Shown: positions 8,036 through 16,686, counted from the first letter of the stretch. The stretch: DNA of 46,905 nt from Paraplanobispora siamensis (GCF_016863175.1 NZ_BOOJ01000050.1:1-46905); one strand, 5' to 3'. Notes: generated by a model from the sequence alone, not told the origin. A program made the numbers and translations.

Positions 8036-9355
8036 TCAGCCCGCGGCGCTCCGGCCGTCGGAGGAGCCGGGTTCGCCCGGGTCCCTCCGCATGCGCGCCG
8101 TACGCACCGATCCGGTGTCCAGCGCGATCTCGTCGGCCTTGTCGACGCTCCGGCGCAACCGGGCGGTGCCGGTTCCCGGGTCGATCTCCACGACCTTGGC
8201 CAGCAGCTTGGCGGTGTCGTCGTTGCCGGACTCCTCGGCCAGCTGCCTGGCCCGGCCCAGGCGGGCGGTCGCGGTGTCCAGGTCGCCCGCCGCCCGGGCG
8301 CCCAGGCCCTCCTGGATGAGGTCGAACAGCTCGGCCTGCCCGGTGTAGTGGGCCACCCCGGGACTGACGCGGGTGGACAGGGCCAGGTCGTCGGTCCACT
8401 GCGCCAGGACGTTGCCGCGGGCGAGGATCTCGCCGGTGTCGGGGCGCACCAGCCGTACCCACGCGCCGCGGACCTCCTGGCCGACCGCGCCGGCGGGGAT
8501 CTCGACGCACAGGTGGTAGACCCGCGTCTCCGCGCCCCACGCCCCGGTCGGGTAGTCGCCGGTCAGCGGGTCGGCCGCGGCGCGCATGCCCGTCAGGTCC
8601 GACAGGGTCGGCGAGACCTGCTTGAGGTACTTCACCTTGCCGTGCTGCGGCGTCCAGACCCGCAGCGCGACCTCGGCGACCGCCTTGCCCATCATGCTCT
8701 CGATCATCATCCGGAAGTTGTCCGTCAGGTCCCTGGCGTCGCGGATGAAGCCGGAGGTGCCCAGCAGCGCGTCGGCGACCTTGCGCAGCTCGGCCGGGGC
8801 CCAGTCGGTGCCCACGCCCCGGCTGTCGCAGACGAACGTGCCCGCGCAGTGCGCCAGGGCGGCGTCGAACACCTCCGCGCTCTCGTTGTTCTGGCCGTCG
8901 GTGAGCAGGATGGCGTGGCGGACCGCCCGGGGATGGTCGGCCAGCAGCTCGGCGGCCAGCCTGAGCCACTTGCCGATCGCGGTGCCGCCGTCGGCGCGCA
9001 GCCCGCGCAGGGCCTGGGCGGCCTCCTTGCGCGTGCGCCCGTCGGCCCGGACCAGCCCGGCCCGGTGGGGGTAGACCTTGGTCGCCTCGTGGGTCCCGGC
9101 GACGACGGCGAAGTACGTGCCGTCGCGCAGGGTCTCCACCGCGGCCTGGGCGGCCTGGCGAGCCTCGACGATCTTCGAGCCGCCCATCGAGCCGGACGCG
9201 TCGACGATGATCACTTCGGCGGCCTCGACGTCCGCGGCCGCCCGTTCCGCCGGGCCGCTGGCCTCGACGGTGAGGATGGCGTGGATCTCCCGGCCGCCCG
9301 TGGGCAGGTACTTGTTCTGGTCGATGTCCAGCGTGAACAGGGGCTGGTCGCTCAC
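8036..9355 (-). CDS. von Willebrand factor A domain protein
   Basis: 439 residues from GTG 9355 behind AGAGGAGGAACGC, a leader identical to that of the FHA gene. A VWA fold begins near residue 45: VIIVDASGSMGG supplies the DxSxS MIDAS motif, and HAILLTDGQNNES a later metal-ion/loop motif. An N-terminal beta segment (FTLDIDQNKYLPTGGREIHA) and a C-terminal helical tail with QAELFDLIQEGLGARAAGDLDTA (TPR-like) flank it. VWA proteins bind protein partners through the metal site. Its place between PP2C and FHA genes suggests a scaffold in the kinase pathway. No signal peptide is seen, so it should be cytosolic. Confidence 0.86.
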   Translation of the reverse strand: MSDQPLFTLDIDQNKYLPTGGREIHAILTVEASGPAERAAADVEAAEVIIVDASGSMGGSKIVEARQAAQAAVETLRDGTYFAVVAGTHEATKVYPHRAGLVRADGRTRKEAAQALRGLRADGGTAIGKWLRLAAELLADHPRAVRHAILLTDGQNNESAEVFDAALAHCAGTFVCDSRGVGTDWAPAELRKVADALLGTSGFIRDARDLTDNFRMMIESMMGKAVAEVALRVWTPQHGKVKYLKQVSPTLSDLTGMRAAADPLTGDYPTGAWGAETRVYHLCVEIPAGAVGQEVRGAWVRLVRPDTGEILARGNVLAQWTDDLALSTRVSPGVAHYTGQAELFDLIQEGLGARAAGDLDTATARLGRARQLAEESGNDDTAKLLAKVVEIDPGTGTARLRRSVDKADEIALDTGSVRTARMRRDPGEPGSSDGRSAAG

Positions 9356-9384
9356 GCGTTCCTCCTCTGTCGGCGGGTGCCGGT

Positions 9385-10767
9385 CTACACCGGCGGCGGA
9401 TGAAACGGGATCACCAGGACGGTGACGTTGTCGCGGCCCCCGGCCGCGAGCGCGTGCCGTACCAGCGCGCGGGCCGCCTCCAGCGGCGTGTCCCGCGCGG
9501 TGAAGGGGGCCAGGTCCGCGGCCTCCTCCAGATAGCCCCACAGCCCGTCGCTGCAGACCAGGACCACCCCGGGACCCTCGGGCGCGAACTCGCCGACGTG
9601 GGCCGTGATCCGGCCCGCGTCGGCTCCGAGCCAGGCCGACAGCAGGCCGGGCGAGACGACGTCGTCCTCGGTGAGCAACGCGGGACCGCGCAGGGGCGCC
9701 GGACCGGCGCCGGAGACGGGGGAGAGCATGGGGCCGGTGTCGGTGTCGGATATGGGAGACGGCATCGGGCCGGTGTCGGAATCGGTGCCGGTGCCGGGCG
9801 GCGGCGTGGCGGCGGCGCCGAGCCAGTAGGCGCGGCTGTCACCGGCCCAGCCGATCGTGACGCGGTCCGGTCCCACGACGGCGGAGACGTAGGTGCAGGC
9901 GGGCGCGTCGTCCACCGAGGAGCCCAGCGCGGCCACCGCGGTCGCGGCCCCCGCCAGCGCCGTACGGGTGGCCGTCACCGGGTCGGCGCCCGAGCGGAGC
10001 GCCTCCAGGAGCGAGGTGGCGCCCGTCCGCGCGGCGGCCGAGGAGGCGGTCTCCGGGCGTGGCGAGGAGGACACCCCGTCGCAGACCACGCCGATGGTCA
10101 CGCCGTCCGCGGCCACCAGCGCCATCGCGTCCTCGTTGCGGCTGTGCCGCAGCCCGCGGTCGCTCACCCCCGCGGCGCCGCCCGCCTCGGTCTCGGTGTG
10201 GTCGCTCTCGGACGGCTGCCGCAGGCCGCACAGCTCGCAGTAGCCCTCCGGATCCACCGGAGCCGGCCCGCACCGCACACAGCCGGCCCCGTCCAGCGGC
10301 TGCCCGCAGCCCTCACAGAAGAACTCACCCGGGTGCACGCTCGAACCACACCGGGGACACGCGCCGCCCGCGCCCGCCTCCACACCCGAGGCGCCCGCCG
10401 CGTCCGTTGTGTCCGCCGCGTCCGAGGTGTTCTCGGCGCCCGCCGCGTCCGTTGTGCTCGTTGTATCCGCCGTGGTCCCGGCGCCCGCCGGGCTCTCCCC
10501 GGCCTCCGGCGCCCCGGTGGTGTTCCCCGGGTCCGAGGCGTCCCCGGTGGCCGTCGTGTCCTCCGCACCCGCCGGGTTTCCCGCCTTCGCCGGGCTTCCC
10601 GCACCCGTCGGGCTTCCCGCGTGCGCGGTGTCGCCGGGATCAGCCGGGCTCTTTCCGGTCTCGGGCGTTCCGGCCGGGCGGCGCGCGGCGACCGGGAGCG
10701 TCACCGCGTCGTCCGGCTCGCCCACGCCCGCCTCCGGGGTCGCCACGGCGTCGTCGGGGGCCGTCAC
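9385..10767 (-). CDS. PP2C-family Ser/Thr phosphatase with low-complexity and zinc-ribbon N-terminus
   Basis: 460 residues from GTG 10767, overlapping the kinase stop codon (GTGA). Residues 1-135 are Ala/Gly/Thr/Pro-rich low complexity. Cys motifs follow: CPRC/CEGC (137-154) and CVRC/CELC (163-180), the latter within EGYCELCG. The PP2C domain (about 200-458) keeps SDRGLRHSRNEDA, VVCDGVSS (Asp230), GDSRAYWL, VLVCSDGLWGYLEE and GGRDNVTVLVI, so metal-binding Asp residues are present and it should be active. An insertion at about 290-325 with DTGPM repeats is unusual. It probably reverses phosphorylation by the PknG-like kinase with which it is translationally coupled. Confidence 0.9.
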   Translation of the reverse strand: MTAPDDAVATPEAGVGEPDDAVTLPVAARRPAGTPETGKSPADPGDTAHAGSPTGAGSPAKAGNPAGAEDTTATGDASDPGNTTGAPEAGESPAGAGTTADTTSTTDAAGAENTSDAADTTDAAGASGVEAGAGGACPRCGSSVHPGEFFCEGCGQPLDGAGCVRCGPAPVDPEGYCELCGLRQPSESDHTETEAGGAAGVSDRGLRHSRNEDAMALVAADGVTIGVVCDGVSSSPRPETASSAAARTGATSLLEALRSGADPVTATRTALAGAATAVAALGSSVDDAPACTYVSAVVGPDRVTIGWAGDSRAYWLGAAATPPPGTGTDSDTGPMPSPISDTDTGPMLSPVSGAGPAPLRGPALLTEDDVVSPGLLSAWLGADAGRITAHVGEFAPEGPGVVLVCSDGLWGYLEEAADLAPFTARDTPLEAARALVRHALAAGGRDNVTVLVIPFHPPPV

Positions 10768-13139
10768 AGCAGCGTCCTGGGGCGGGCGGCGTTGGCACGG
10801 TCGATGAGCGCGTGCCGTTCGGCGACGGTGGCCGCGGAGCGCGCGAGCCCGCGGTAGAGGCGCTCCAGCTCCCGGCGGAGATCGCGCTCGCTGAACGGCG
10901 TCCCGAGCAGGGAACCGCTGCCCGAGGTCGCGCCGGAGGCGGAGTCGAGCCATTCGAGGGCCCGCTCCAGGATCTCGGCGGCCATCTGCGCCCGCCGCCG
11001 GGGATCGAGGTCGCCGAGATCGTCGAGCCGCTCTCCGGCCGCGCTCAGCGTGGCGGCGTTCAGCGACACGGGGGCGCGTTCCCGTACGGCCGCCGCCACG
11101 GCGGCCAGCCGCGCCGCCACGAAGTTGCTGGAGCTCGTGGGCACCTCGTCGAGGACCTCGAGCGCCGCGTCCCGGTGGTTCTGGGCCAGCAGGACCCGGG
11201 CCAGGCCGAACGCCGCGCTCACGTAGGACCGGTCGGTGTTCCACACCGACCGGTAGCGCCACTCGGCCATCGCCTGGTCGCCGGCGGCCTCCAGGCTGAA
11301 GGCCAGTGCCAGCCGGGAGGCGCACTCCCCGGGCATCAGGTCGTAGCAGCGGTCGAAGATCCGCGCGGCCTCCGCCGGATCGCCGGAGACCAGCTGGTGC
11401 ACGCCCCGGCACCACAGGACCCGCCAGTCGCCGGCCAGCCTCCCGGCCGCCCTGGCGAGCAGGGCCTCGGTCTCCGGCATGCCGTTCTCGGCGCTGATCC
11501 TGAGCCGGGCGAGCAGGGTCTCGGGCGTGTCCGGCGCCGACTCCAGCATGGTGACGAGCTCGCCGGGGGTGCGCGCGGTGAGGCCGGACAGGAACGCGGT
11601 GGCCGGATCGGCGGGGTCGGCCAGCGGCACGGGCAGGGCGGCCGCGGCGGCGGCGCGGTCGAGCGGCTCCAGGATCCGCCCGCTGCCCCGTCCCGCCAGG
11701 GAGGTCCCGGCGGCGATCCGCTCGGGACCGAACAGCGGGGAGGGCGCGGGGTAGGGGATGCCGTCCTCCACCGCGCGCACCTCCCGCAGCACGCCCAGGA
11801 GCTGGTCGGCCATCTCCTCCGCGCCGGCGAACCTGGCGGCCGGGACCGCGGCGGTCGCCCGGCGCAGGAAACGGTGGAAGGACTCGTACCTGGCCTCCGG
11901 CGGCAGGTCGTCGAAGTCGGGGAGCGGGGCCTCGGCGTTGTCGCGGACCGGGCTGAACGGGAAGCTCAGCACCGCCAGCGTGCGCCCCACCGTGTAGAGG
12001 TCGGAGGCGACCGAGGGCCCCTCGGAGGCGATCTCCGGCGCCTGGTAGCCGACCGTGCCGTAGATGGCGCTGTCCTGGTCGGCGGCCATCCGGACCGCGC
12101 CCAGGTCGATGAGCTTCAGCTCGCGGCCGACCTGGATCACGTTGGCGGGCTTGAGGTCGCAGTACAGCATGCCCCGGTCGTGCAGGTATCCCAGGGCGCG
12201 CAGGATCTCCAGCGCGTACGGGATCGACTGGCGCAGCGGGAGCGCCCGCGCGCCGCCGCTCTCCCGCAGCTTGCGGCGGAGCTGGTCGTGCAGGGACTCG
12301 CCCCCGACGTACTCCATGACGAGGTAGCCGGCCATGTGCCCCGGCTCGCCCCCCGGCTCCCGGTGCCGGACGAAGTTGAAGATCTTGACGATGTTGGCGT
12401 GGTCCACGCCCGTCAGGAACCGGCGCTCGGCCTCGGCCACGGCCAGCGCCTCGGCGTCGGCGGTGTTCAGCAGCCCCTTGAGCACCACCCAGCGGCCGTC
12501 GAGGTTGCGGTCGGCGGCCAGGTAGATCCAGCCGAGCCCGCCGTGCGCCAGGCAGCCCTTGACCTCGTACTGCCCGGCGACGAGGTCGCCCTCGCGCAGC
12601 TTGGGGGTGAAGGAGAAGCGAGTGCCGTCGTGCGGGCAGAACCCCTCGGTACGGCCCGGCCGCCCGTCCCTGCTGCGGCCCACCGGACGGCCGCAGCCCG
12701 GCTTGGCGCAGACCCGCTTGTCCTCCGGCACCTGCGGGTCCTTCAGCACCACCTCGACCGGGTCCCGGTAGACCACCGGCGGCACCTCGGCCAGTCCCGA
12801 GCCCAGCATCCCGGGACGGCTGCCGCCGGTGCCCCGGGTCCCCCTGCTCGGCGTGGAGCCGCTCCCGCGGGCGCCGGAGGGGATCGTGACGGGAACGGAG
12901 AAGGACGTGAAGCCGGGACCAGGTCGGGAGGCCCCGGAGGAGACGGCCCCGGGAGAGGAGACCGGCCCGTGGGAGGCGGGTCCGGGAGAAGAAGGGGCGG
13001 GCCCGTAGGAGGCGATCCCGGCAGAGGAGGAGGCGGGCGCGGACGGGGCGGCGCCCGGCGGCCGGGCGGCGTGGCCGCACAGGTCGCAGTAGCCGTCCTC
13101 GATGGTCCCGGTGCAGTCGGGCTGGGCGCAGGCGGTCAT
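10764..13139 (-). CDS. pknG: PknG-like serine/threonine protein kinase with TPR region
   Basis: 791 residues. Order: N-terminal Cys motif (Cys4, Cys9, GYCDLCG at 17-22), disordered Ser/Pro/Gly linker (25-125), PknG-type rubredoxin-like Cys region (CAKPGCG at 144-150, GFCPHDG at 167-172), kinase domain (about 185-450), then a TPR-like helical half (about 500-720). Kinase motifs: glycine loop AHGGLGWIY (198-206), VVLK (Lys221), YCDLKPANVI (Asp328) and LIDLGAV (DLG replacing DFG). The missing HRD Arg and the DLG motif are as in mycobacterial PknG. It overlaps both neighbours by ATGA/GTGA. In mycobacteria PknG controls glutamate metabolism through FHA proteins under GlnH/GlnX input, and the operon carries counterparts of each. 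Confidence 0.92.
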   Translation of the reverse strand: MTACAQPDCTGTIEDGYCDLCGHAARPPGAAPSAPASSSAGIASYGPAPSSPGPASHGPVSSPGAVSSGASRPGPGFTSFSVPVTIPSGARGSGSTPSRGTRGTGGSRPGMLGSGLAEVPPVVYRDPVEVVLKDPQVPEDKRVCAKPGCGRPVGRSRDGRPGRTEGFCPHDGTRFSFTPKLREGDLVAGQYEVKGCLAHGGLGWIYLAADRNLDGRWVVLKGLLNTADAEALAVAEAERRFLTGVDHANIVKIFNFVRHREPGGEPGHMAGYLVMEYVGGESLHDQLRRKLRESGGARALPLRQSIPYALEILRALGYLHDRGMLYCDLKPANVIQVGRELKLIDLGAVRMAADQDSAIYGTVGYQAPEIASEGPSVASDLYTVGRTLAVLSFPFSPVRDNAEAPLPDFDDLPPEARYESFHRFLRRATAAVPAARFAGAEEMADQLLGVLREVRAVEDGIPYPAPSPLFGPERIAAGTSLAGRGSGRILEPLDRAAAAAALPVPLADPADPATAFLSGLTARTPGELVTMLESAPDTPETLLARLRISAENGMPETEALLARAAGRLAGDWRVLWCRGVHQLVSGDPAEAARIFDRCYDLMPGECASRLALAFSLEAAGDQAMAEWRYRSVWNTDRSYVSAAFGLARVLLAQNHRDAALEVLDEVPTSSSNFVAARLAAVAAAVRERAPVSLNAATLSAAGERLDDLGDLDPRRRAQMAAEILERALEWLDSASGATSGSGSLLGTPFSERDLRRELERLYRGLARSAATVAERHALIDRANAARPRTLL

Positions 13140-14380
13140 CCGGCGGCTCCCTCGGTCGCACGTTGGTATCCGGTGACGGCCACCGTGGCCCGGCGCAGGT
13201 CGCAGGGGGCCGTCCAGAGCAGGTCGTGTGCCCGGCGGTACAGGGAGACGAGCCCGGCGTCCTCGGCCAGGCCGAGCCGGACCGCCTTGGCCCGCAGGGC
13301 CTCCAGTCTGCCGCGCAGCTCGTCGCGGCGCGCGATCAGCTCGCGCAGGGCCGTCCCGGCCCGCTCGGCCTGCCGCAGGGCGTCCTCGGTGGCGCGTTCC
13401 AGACCGGCGAGCAGTTCTTCACGTTCCAGCCACCGCCCGTCGTCCGGCGCACCCGTGACCCCGCCGCCCGCCGTCTCCCGGCCGGGCGCAGGCAGGGCCC
13501 TGGCGGGAGGGAAGGGATCCAGCGCGGCCAGCCGTCGGCCCAGAAGAGGGGCGCGGTCCGCGAGCGCGGGCAGCGCCGGTGAGGCGATCTTCGCCAGCAC
13601 CAGGTCGCGGACCCTGCGGGCCTCCTCCTCGGCGGCGGCCACCCGGCCGACGCGCCGGGCCAGGGTCTCACGCCGCTCGCCGTAGGCCCGCCGCAACTCG
13701 GCGGCCCGCCGTACCCTCTCGCTCAGGTGTGCGGCCTCGGCGACCACCCGGTCCAGGTCCTCGTCGCCCCCGCCGCCGGATCCCAGAGGATCGTGGCGCA
13801 GTTCCTCGCGGATGCGCTCGATCTCCCGCCCGCACGCCTCCAGGCCGGGGTCGGGATCGCCGAGTTCGCGCAGCGTCTCACGGGCGGCGGCGATCGCGGC
13901 CGAGGCGGTGTCGAGCCGGGGCAGCGCCGCGTTCCAGACCGCGTCGACGTCGGTGATCACGTCGATGACGTCGCGGAAGGCCTGGTCCATCGTGGCCACC
14001 GCCTCGTCGAGGGTGAAGCGCTGCTCCCCGCTGTGCAGCAGCGAGCGCCGCTCCAGCGGCCCGGCGTCGGGCACCAGCCGTACGGCGGGCCCGGTGAGCA
14101 GCTCGGTCAGCTCGGCGAGCTCGGCGGGCCCGAGCCGGCGGTTGTCGGCCCGGATCCGGTCGGCCCGGGTGAGCGTGCCGCGGTAGGCGTCCAGCAGGGC
14201 CCACAGCAGTGCCGCGCGGGCTTCGGCCGTCGCCCACCGGCGCGCGGTCTCCCCGCGCAGCGGCGAGCTGCGCAGCAGCCGGAAGATGGTGTGGGCGTCC
14301 AGATCCAGGACGTCGTCGGAGATGCGGTCCCGCTCCTCGTGGCGGGCCCGGAGGGCGTGCTCGACGCCCTCGGCGCTCAT
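13136..14380 (-). CDS. helical/coiled-coil protein, first gene of the PknG operon
   Basis: 414 residues from ATG 14380, with an in-frame TTG at 14413 as alternative. Its stop overlaps the kinase ATG. The sequence is mostly alpha-helical and Arg/Glu/Ala/Leu-rich: coiled-coil stretches near 175-270 (EIERIREELRH, VVAEAAHLSERVRRAAELRRAYGE) and 325-385 (RIDELRG-like heptads, AGTALRELIARRDELRGRL). No signal peptide, membrane segment or catalytic motif is visible. I do not recognise the family. As the leading gene of a tightly coupled operon it is probably a regulator or scaffold of the kinase module. Confidence 0.82.
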   Translation of the reverse strand: MSAEGVEHALRARHEERDRISDDVLDLDAHTIFRLLRSSPLRGETARRWATAEARAALLWALLDAYRGTLTRADRIRADNRRLGPAELAELTELLTGPAVRLVPDAGPLERRSLLHSGEQRFTLDEAVATMDQAFRDVIDVITDVDAVWNAALPRLDTASAAIAAARETLRELGDPDPGLEACGREIERIREELRHDPLGSGGGGDEDLDRVVAEAAHLSERVRRAAELRRAYGERRETLARRVGRVAAAEEEARRVRDLVLAKIASPALPALADRAPLLGRRLAALDPFPPARALPAPGRETAGGGVTGAPDDGRWLEREELLAGLERATEDALRQAERAGTALRELIARRDELRGRLEALRAKAVRLGLAEDAGLVSLYRRAHDLLWTAPCDLRRATVAVTGYQRATEGAAG

Positions 14381-14640
14381 CGGCGGCCCCGCCGCCCCTG
14401 TGCTCCCCGTCAACGATCCCCGCGCCTCCCCGTACTCCGCCCCCGTGGAAGTGTGGTCTTTATTCTCGCTTTACCTTTTGACGAAGGGCCGGGAAGGAAA
14501 GTTTCCGCCGGATCGATGGGATTCGGTTCCCGGTGGAAACGGGGCGATCCGGTCTTCGCCCGATCGAGGCGTACAGCGTCGACTTCGCTCAAAGTGCTGA
14601 TTCAGTCACTGAGAGTCGATGTCTCCGCCATCATGTGCCC
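14381..14640. other. divergent intergenic region upstream of the PknG operon
   Basis: 260 bp between the minus-strand operon and the next plus-strand gene. It includes a locally AT-richer stretch (about 14450-14510) that should hold the operon promoter. I cannot assign -35/-10 boxes or an operator with confidence. Confidence 0.4.
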
Positions 14641-15009
14641 ATGCCAAAGAGTCGTGTGAGAAAGAGCGTCGCCGTCAGGGCCCGGACCGACCGGCGGGTG
14701 CGGCGGGCGGGCAGGCCGGCCCACGGGTTCGCGGAGGCGCCCTGGCGCGTGTGGAAGGCGGCCCGTGACGAGTTCGGCGAGGGTGACGTGGCCTGCCGGA
14801 TCGTCGAGGAGATGCCGTACTTCGTGGACAACGGAGGTCCCCGCCCGCACCGGACCTCCCTGCGGAAGATCGCCGCCCAGGCCCGCATGACGGTGGCCGA
14901 GGAGGTGTCGGCCCTGTTCGCCATGGAGGCGGCCGGCGGGCTGCTCTGGGACACCGGGTCGCAGACGGCGACCCTGACCCTCCCCGGAGACGGCGGTCAC
15001 GGCGGCTGA
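14641..15009 (+). CDS. hypothetical basic protein with possible winged-helix
   Basis: 122 residues from ATG 14641. The frame is open back to 14533 but that extension looks non-coding. The N-terminus is strongly basic (MPKSRVRKSVAVRARTDRR). The C-terminal half (RTSLRKIAAQARMTVAEEV followed by SALFAMEAAGGLLWD) reads like a helix-turn-helix with a wing. No ribosome site is obvious, so the gene may be leaderless. Family not recognised. A DNA-binding role is only a suggestion. Confidence 0.6.
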   Translation: MPKSRVRKSVAVRARTDRRVRRAGRPAHGFAEAPWRVWKAARDEFGEGDVACRIVEEMPYFVDNGGPRPHRTSLRKIAAQARMTVAEEVSALFAMEAAGGLLWDTGSQTATLTLPGDGGHGG

Positions 15010-15011
15010 TG

Positions 15012-15052
15012 ATGTAAAGAAAACTAGACACGGTGTCCGCGATGTTTTACAT
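15012..15052 (+). promoter_or_regulatory. inverted repeats upstream of the membrane protein/XRE operon
   Basis: ATGTAAA (15012-15018) and TTTACAT (15046-15052) are exact inverted copies flanking an 11-bp palindrome GACAC-G-GTGTC (15027-15037). They lie at the start of the next operon, which encodes an XRE regulator, so an autoregulatory operator is a reasonable inference. Confidence 0.45.
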
Positions 15053-15479
15053 TCCTGGCATGCCGTTCGAAGAGAAGCTCGCGTGGATCATGGCGGCGGT
15101 CTCGGCCGTCGCCTACGCGGTCTACCTGACCCTCCTCCTCGGCCAGGCGGGGCCCACCCCGCTGGCCGAGGTGGCCTATGTGCCGATCATGTTGTGGAGC
15201 ATCGGCGCCGCGGTCGTGGTCGCGATCGTCCTGCGCATCGTGGCCGCGGCCCTGGCGCCCGAGGACGCCGGGCAGAAGGACCAGCGCGACCGGGAGATCA
15301 ACCGCTTCGGCGACCACACCGGCCAGTCCTTCGTCGTCATCGGCGGCATCGCGGCCTGCGTGCTGGCGATGGCCGAGGCGGACCAGTTCTGGATCGCCAA
15401 CGTGCTCTACCTGGCGTTCGTGCTGTCGGCGGTCCTCGGGTCCCTCACGAAGATCGCCGCCTACCGCAAGGGCTTCTGA
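15042..15479 (+). CDS. four-TM membrane protein (XRE-partner type)
   Basis: 145 residues from ATG 15042 (alternatives GTG 15033, ATG 15060). Four hydrophobic segments are visible: IMAAVSAVAYAVYLTLLLG, VPIMLWSIGAAVVVAIVLRI, SFVVIGGIAACVLAMAEA and IANVLYLAFVLSAVLGSL, with a charged loop EDAGQKDQRDREINRFGD between the second and third. Such a small membrane protein encoded directly before a short XRE regulator is a recurrent bacterial arrangement of unknown function. Two bases separate it from the regulator. Confidence 0.8.
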   Translation: MFYIPGMPFEEKLAWIMAAVSAVAYAVYLTLLLGQAGPTPLAEVAYVPIMLWSIGAAVVVAIVLRIVAAALAPEDAGQKDQRDREINRFGDHTGQSFVVIGGIAACVLAMAEADQFWIANVLYLAFVLSAVLGSLTKIAAYRKGF

Positions 15480-15481
15480 CC

Positions 15482-15715
15482 GTGGTGAAGCCGACCAGGG
15501 TCACCAACTCGATCCGGTCCCTGCGCTTCGCCCACGGTGAGATGACCCAGGCGGAGCTGGCCACCCGCATCGGCGTCACGCGCCAGACCGTCATCGCGAT
15601 CGAGCAGGGCCGCTACTCGCCCTCCCTGGAGATGGCCTTCCAGATCGCGCGGGTGTTCGGCGTCCCGCTCGACGACGTGTTCCAGTACCCCGGCAACGCG
15701 GAGGAGACCCCGTGA
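15482..15715 (+). CDS. XRE-family transcriptional regulator (single HTH)
   Basis: 77 residues, GTG 15482 or 15485. The whole protein is one HTH_3 domain: MTQAELATRIGVTRQTVIAI, then EQGRYSPSLEMAFQIARVFG. It ends within the start codon of the oxidoreductase gene (GTGA at 15712), so the three genes are probably one transcript. It resembles the short XRE regulators paired with small membrane proteins. It likely binds the inverted repeats at the operon start, which is inference. Confidence 0.88.
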   Translation: MVKPTRVTNSIRSLRFAHGEMTQAELATRIGVTRQTVIAIEQGRYSPSLEMAFQIARVFGVPLDDVFQYPGNAEETP

Positions 15716-16680
15716 AAGCAATCGTTCAGGACACCTACGGCCCGGCCGACGTGCTGGAGCTCAGAGACGTCGACCCGCCGGCGCCCGGGGACGACGACGT
15801 GCTCGTCCGGGTGCGCGCGGCCGGGGTCGACGCGGGCGTCGTGCACCTCATGACGGGCACGCCGTACCTGGTGCGCCTCGGGTTCGGGCTGCGCGCGCCC
15901 AGGGTCCGGGTGCGGGGCATGGACGTGGCCGGGCGGGTGGAGGCGGTCGGGCGCAACGTCACCCGCTTCCGGCCCGGGGACGAGGTGTTCGGCAGCTGCC
16001 AGGGCTCCTTCGCCGAGTACGCCTGCGGCCGCCAGGGCAAGTTCGTTCCCAAGCCTGCCGCCCTCACCTTCGAGCAGGCGGCGGCCGTGCCGATCTCGGC
16101 GCAGACGGCCCTGCACGGCCTGCGCGACGCGGGGAAGGTCCAGGAGGGGCAGAAGGTGCTGGTCATCGGGGCCGGGGGCGGGGTGGGGACGTTCGCGGTG
16201 CAGCTGGCCAAGGTGTTCGGCGCCGAGGTCACCGGCGTGTGCGGCCCGGCCAAGGCGGATCTGGTCCGCTCGATCGGCGCCGACCACGTCCTCGACTACA
16301 CGCGTGAGGACTTCACCGGGCGGCCCGAACGCTACGACCTCATCCTCGACATCGCGGGCAACCGGCCGCTGTCGCGCATGCGGCGCGCCCTCACCCCCCG
16401 CGGCACCCTCGTCGTCATGGGCGGCGAGGAGGGCGGCAAGTGGACGGGCGGGCTCGGCCGCCAGTTCCGGGCGATGCTGCCCTCGCCGTTCAGCGGTCAC
16501 CGGCTGCGCGCGCTGGTCTCGCTCCACCGCGAGCGGGACCTGCGCTTCCTGGCGGAGCTGCTGGAGGCCGGCCGGTTCGCCCCGGTCGTCAGCAGGACCT
16601 ACCCGCTGGCCGAGGCCCGCGAGGCCGTCCGCTACGTGAGCGGCGGCCACGCGGAGGGCAAGGTCGTCATCACCGTGTGA
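15712..16680 (+). CDS. NAD(P)-dependent medium-chain oxidoreductase (quinone oxidoreductase-like)
   Basis: 322 residues from GTG 15712. An MDR-superfamily zinc-independent reductase: GroES-like N-terminus (MKAIVQDTYGPADVLELRDV), substrate-channel motif, and a Rossmann domain with VIGAGGGVGTFAVQLAK near 147-163 (AxxGxG nucleotide-binding motif). Zinc-binding Cys residues of classical alcohol dehydrogenases are absent. C-terminal YPLAEAREAVRYVSGGHAEG followed by KVVITV is typical of the family. Substrate unknown; probably NADPH-dependent reduction of an enone or quinone. It is translationally coupled to the XRE regulator. Confidence 0.88.
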   Translation: MKAIVQDTYGPADVLELRDVDPPAPGDDDVLVRVRAAGVDAGVVHLMTGTPYLVRLGFGLRAPRVRVRGMDVAGRVEAVGRNVTRFRPGDEVFGSCQGSFAEYACGRQGKFVPKPAALTFEQAAAVPISAQTALHGLRDAGKVQEGQKVLVIGAGGGVGTFAVQLAKVFGAEVTGVCGPAKADLVRSIGADHVLDYTREDFTGRPERYDLILDIAGNRPLSRMRRALTPRGTLVVMGGEEGGKWTGGLGRQFRAMLPSPFSGHRLRALVSLHRERDLRFLAELLEAGRFAPVVSRTYPLAEAREAVRYVSGGHAEGKVVITV

Positions 16681-16686
16681 ACCGGC

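Noticed and set aside
10768-13161. extension of the PP2C frame into the kinase gene
   Set aside because: The frame stays open but is Arg/Pro-rich nonsense; the true start is GTG 10767.
10059-13685. 1208-codon plus-strand open frame
   Set aside because: Pro/Arg-rich shadow of the PP2C, PknG and coiled-coil genes.
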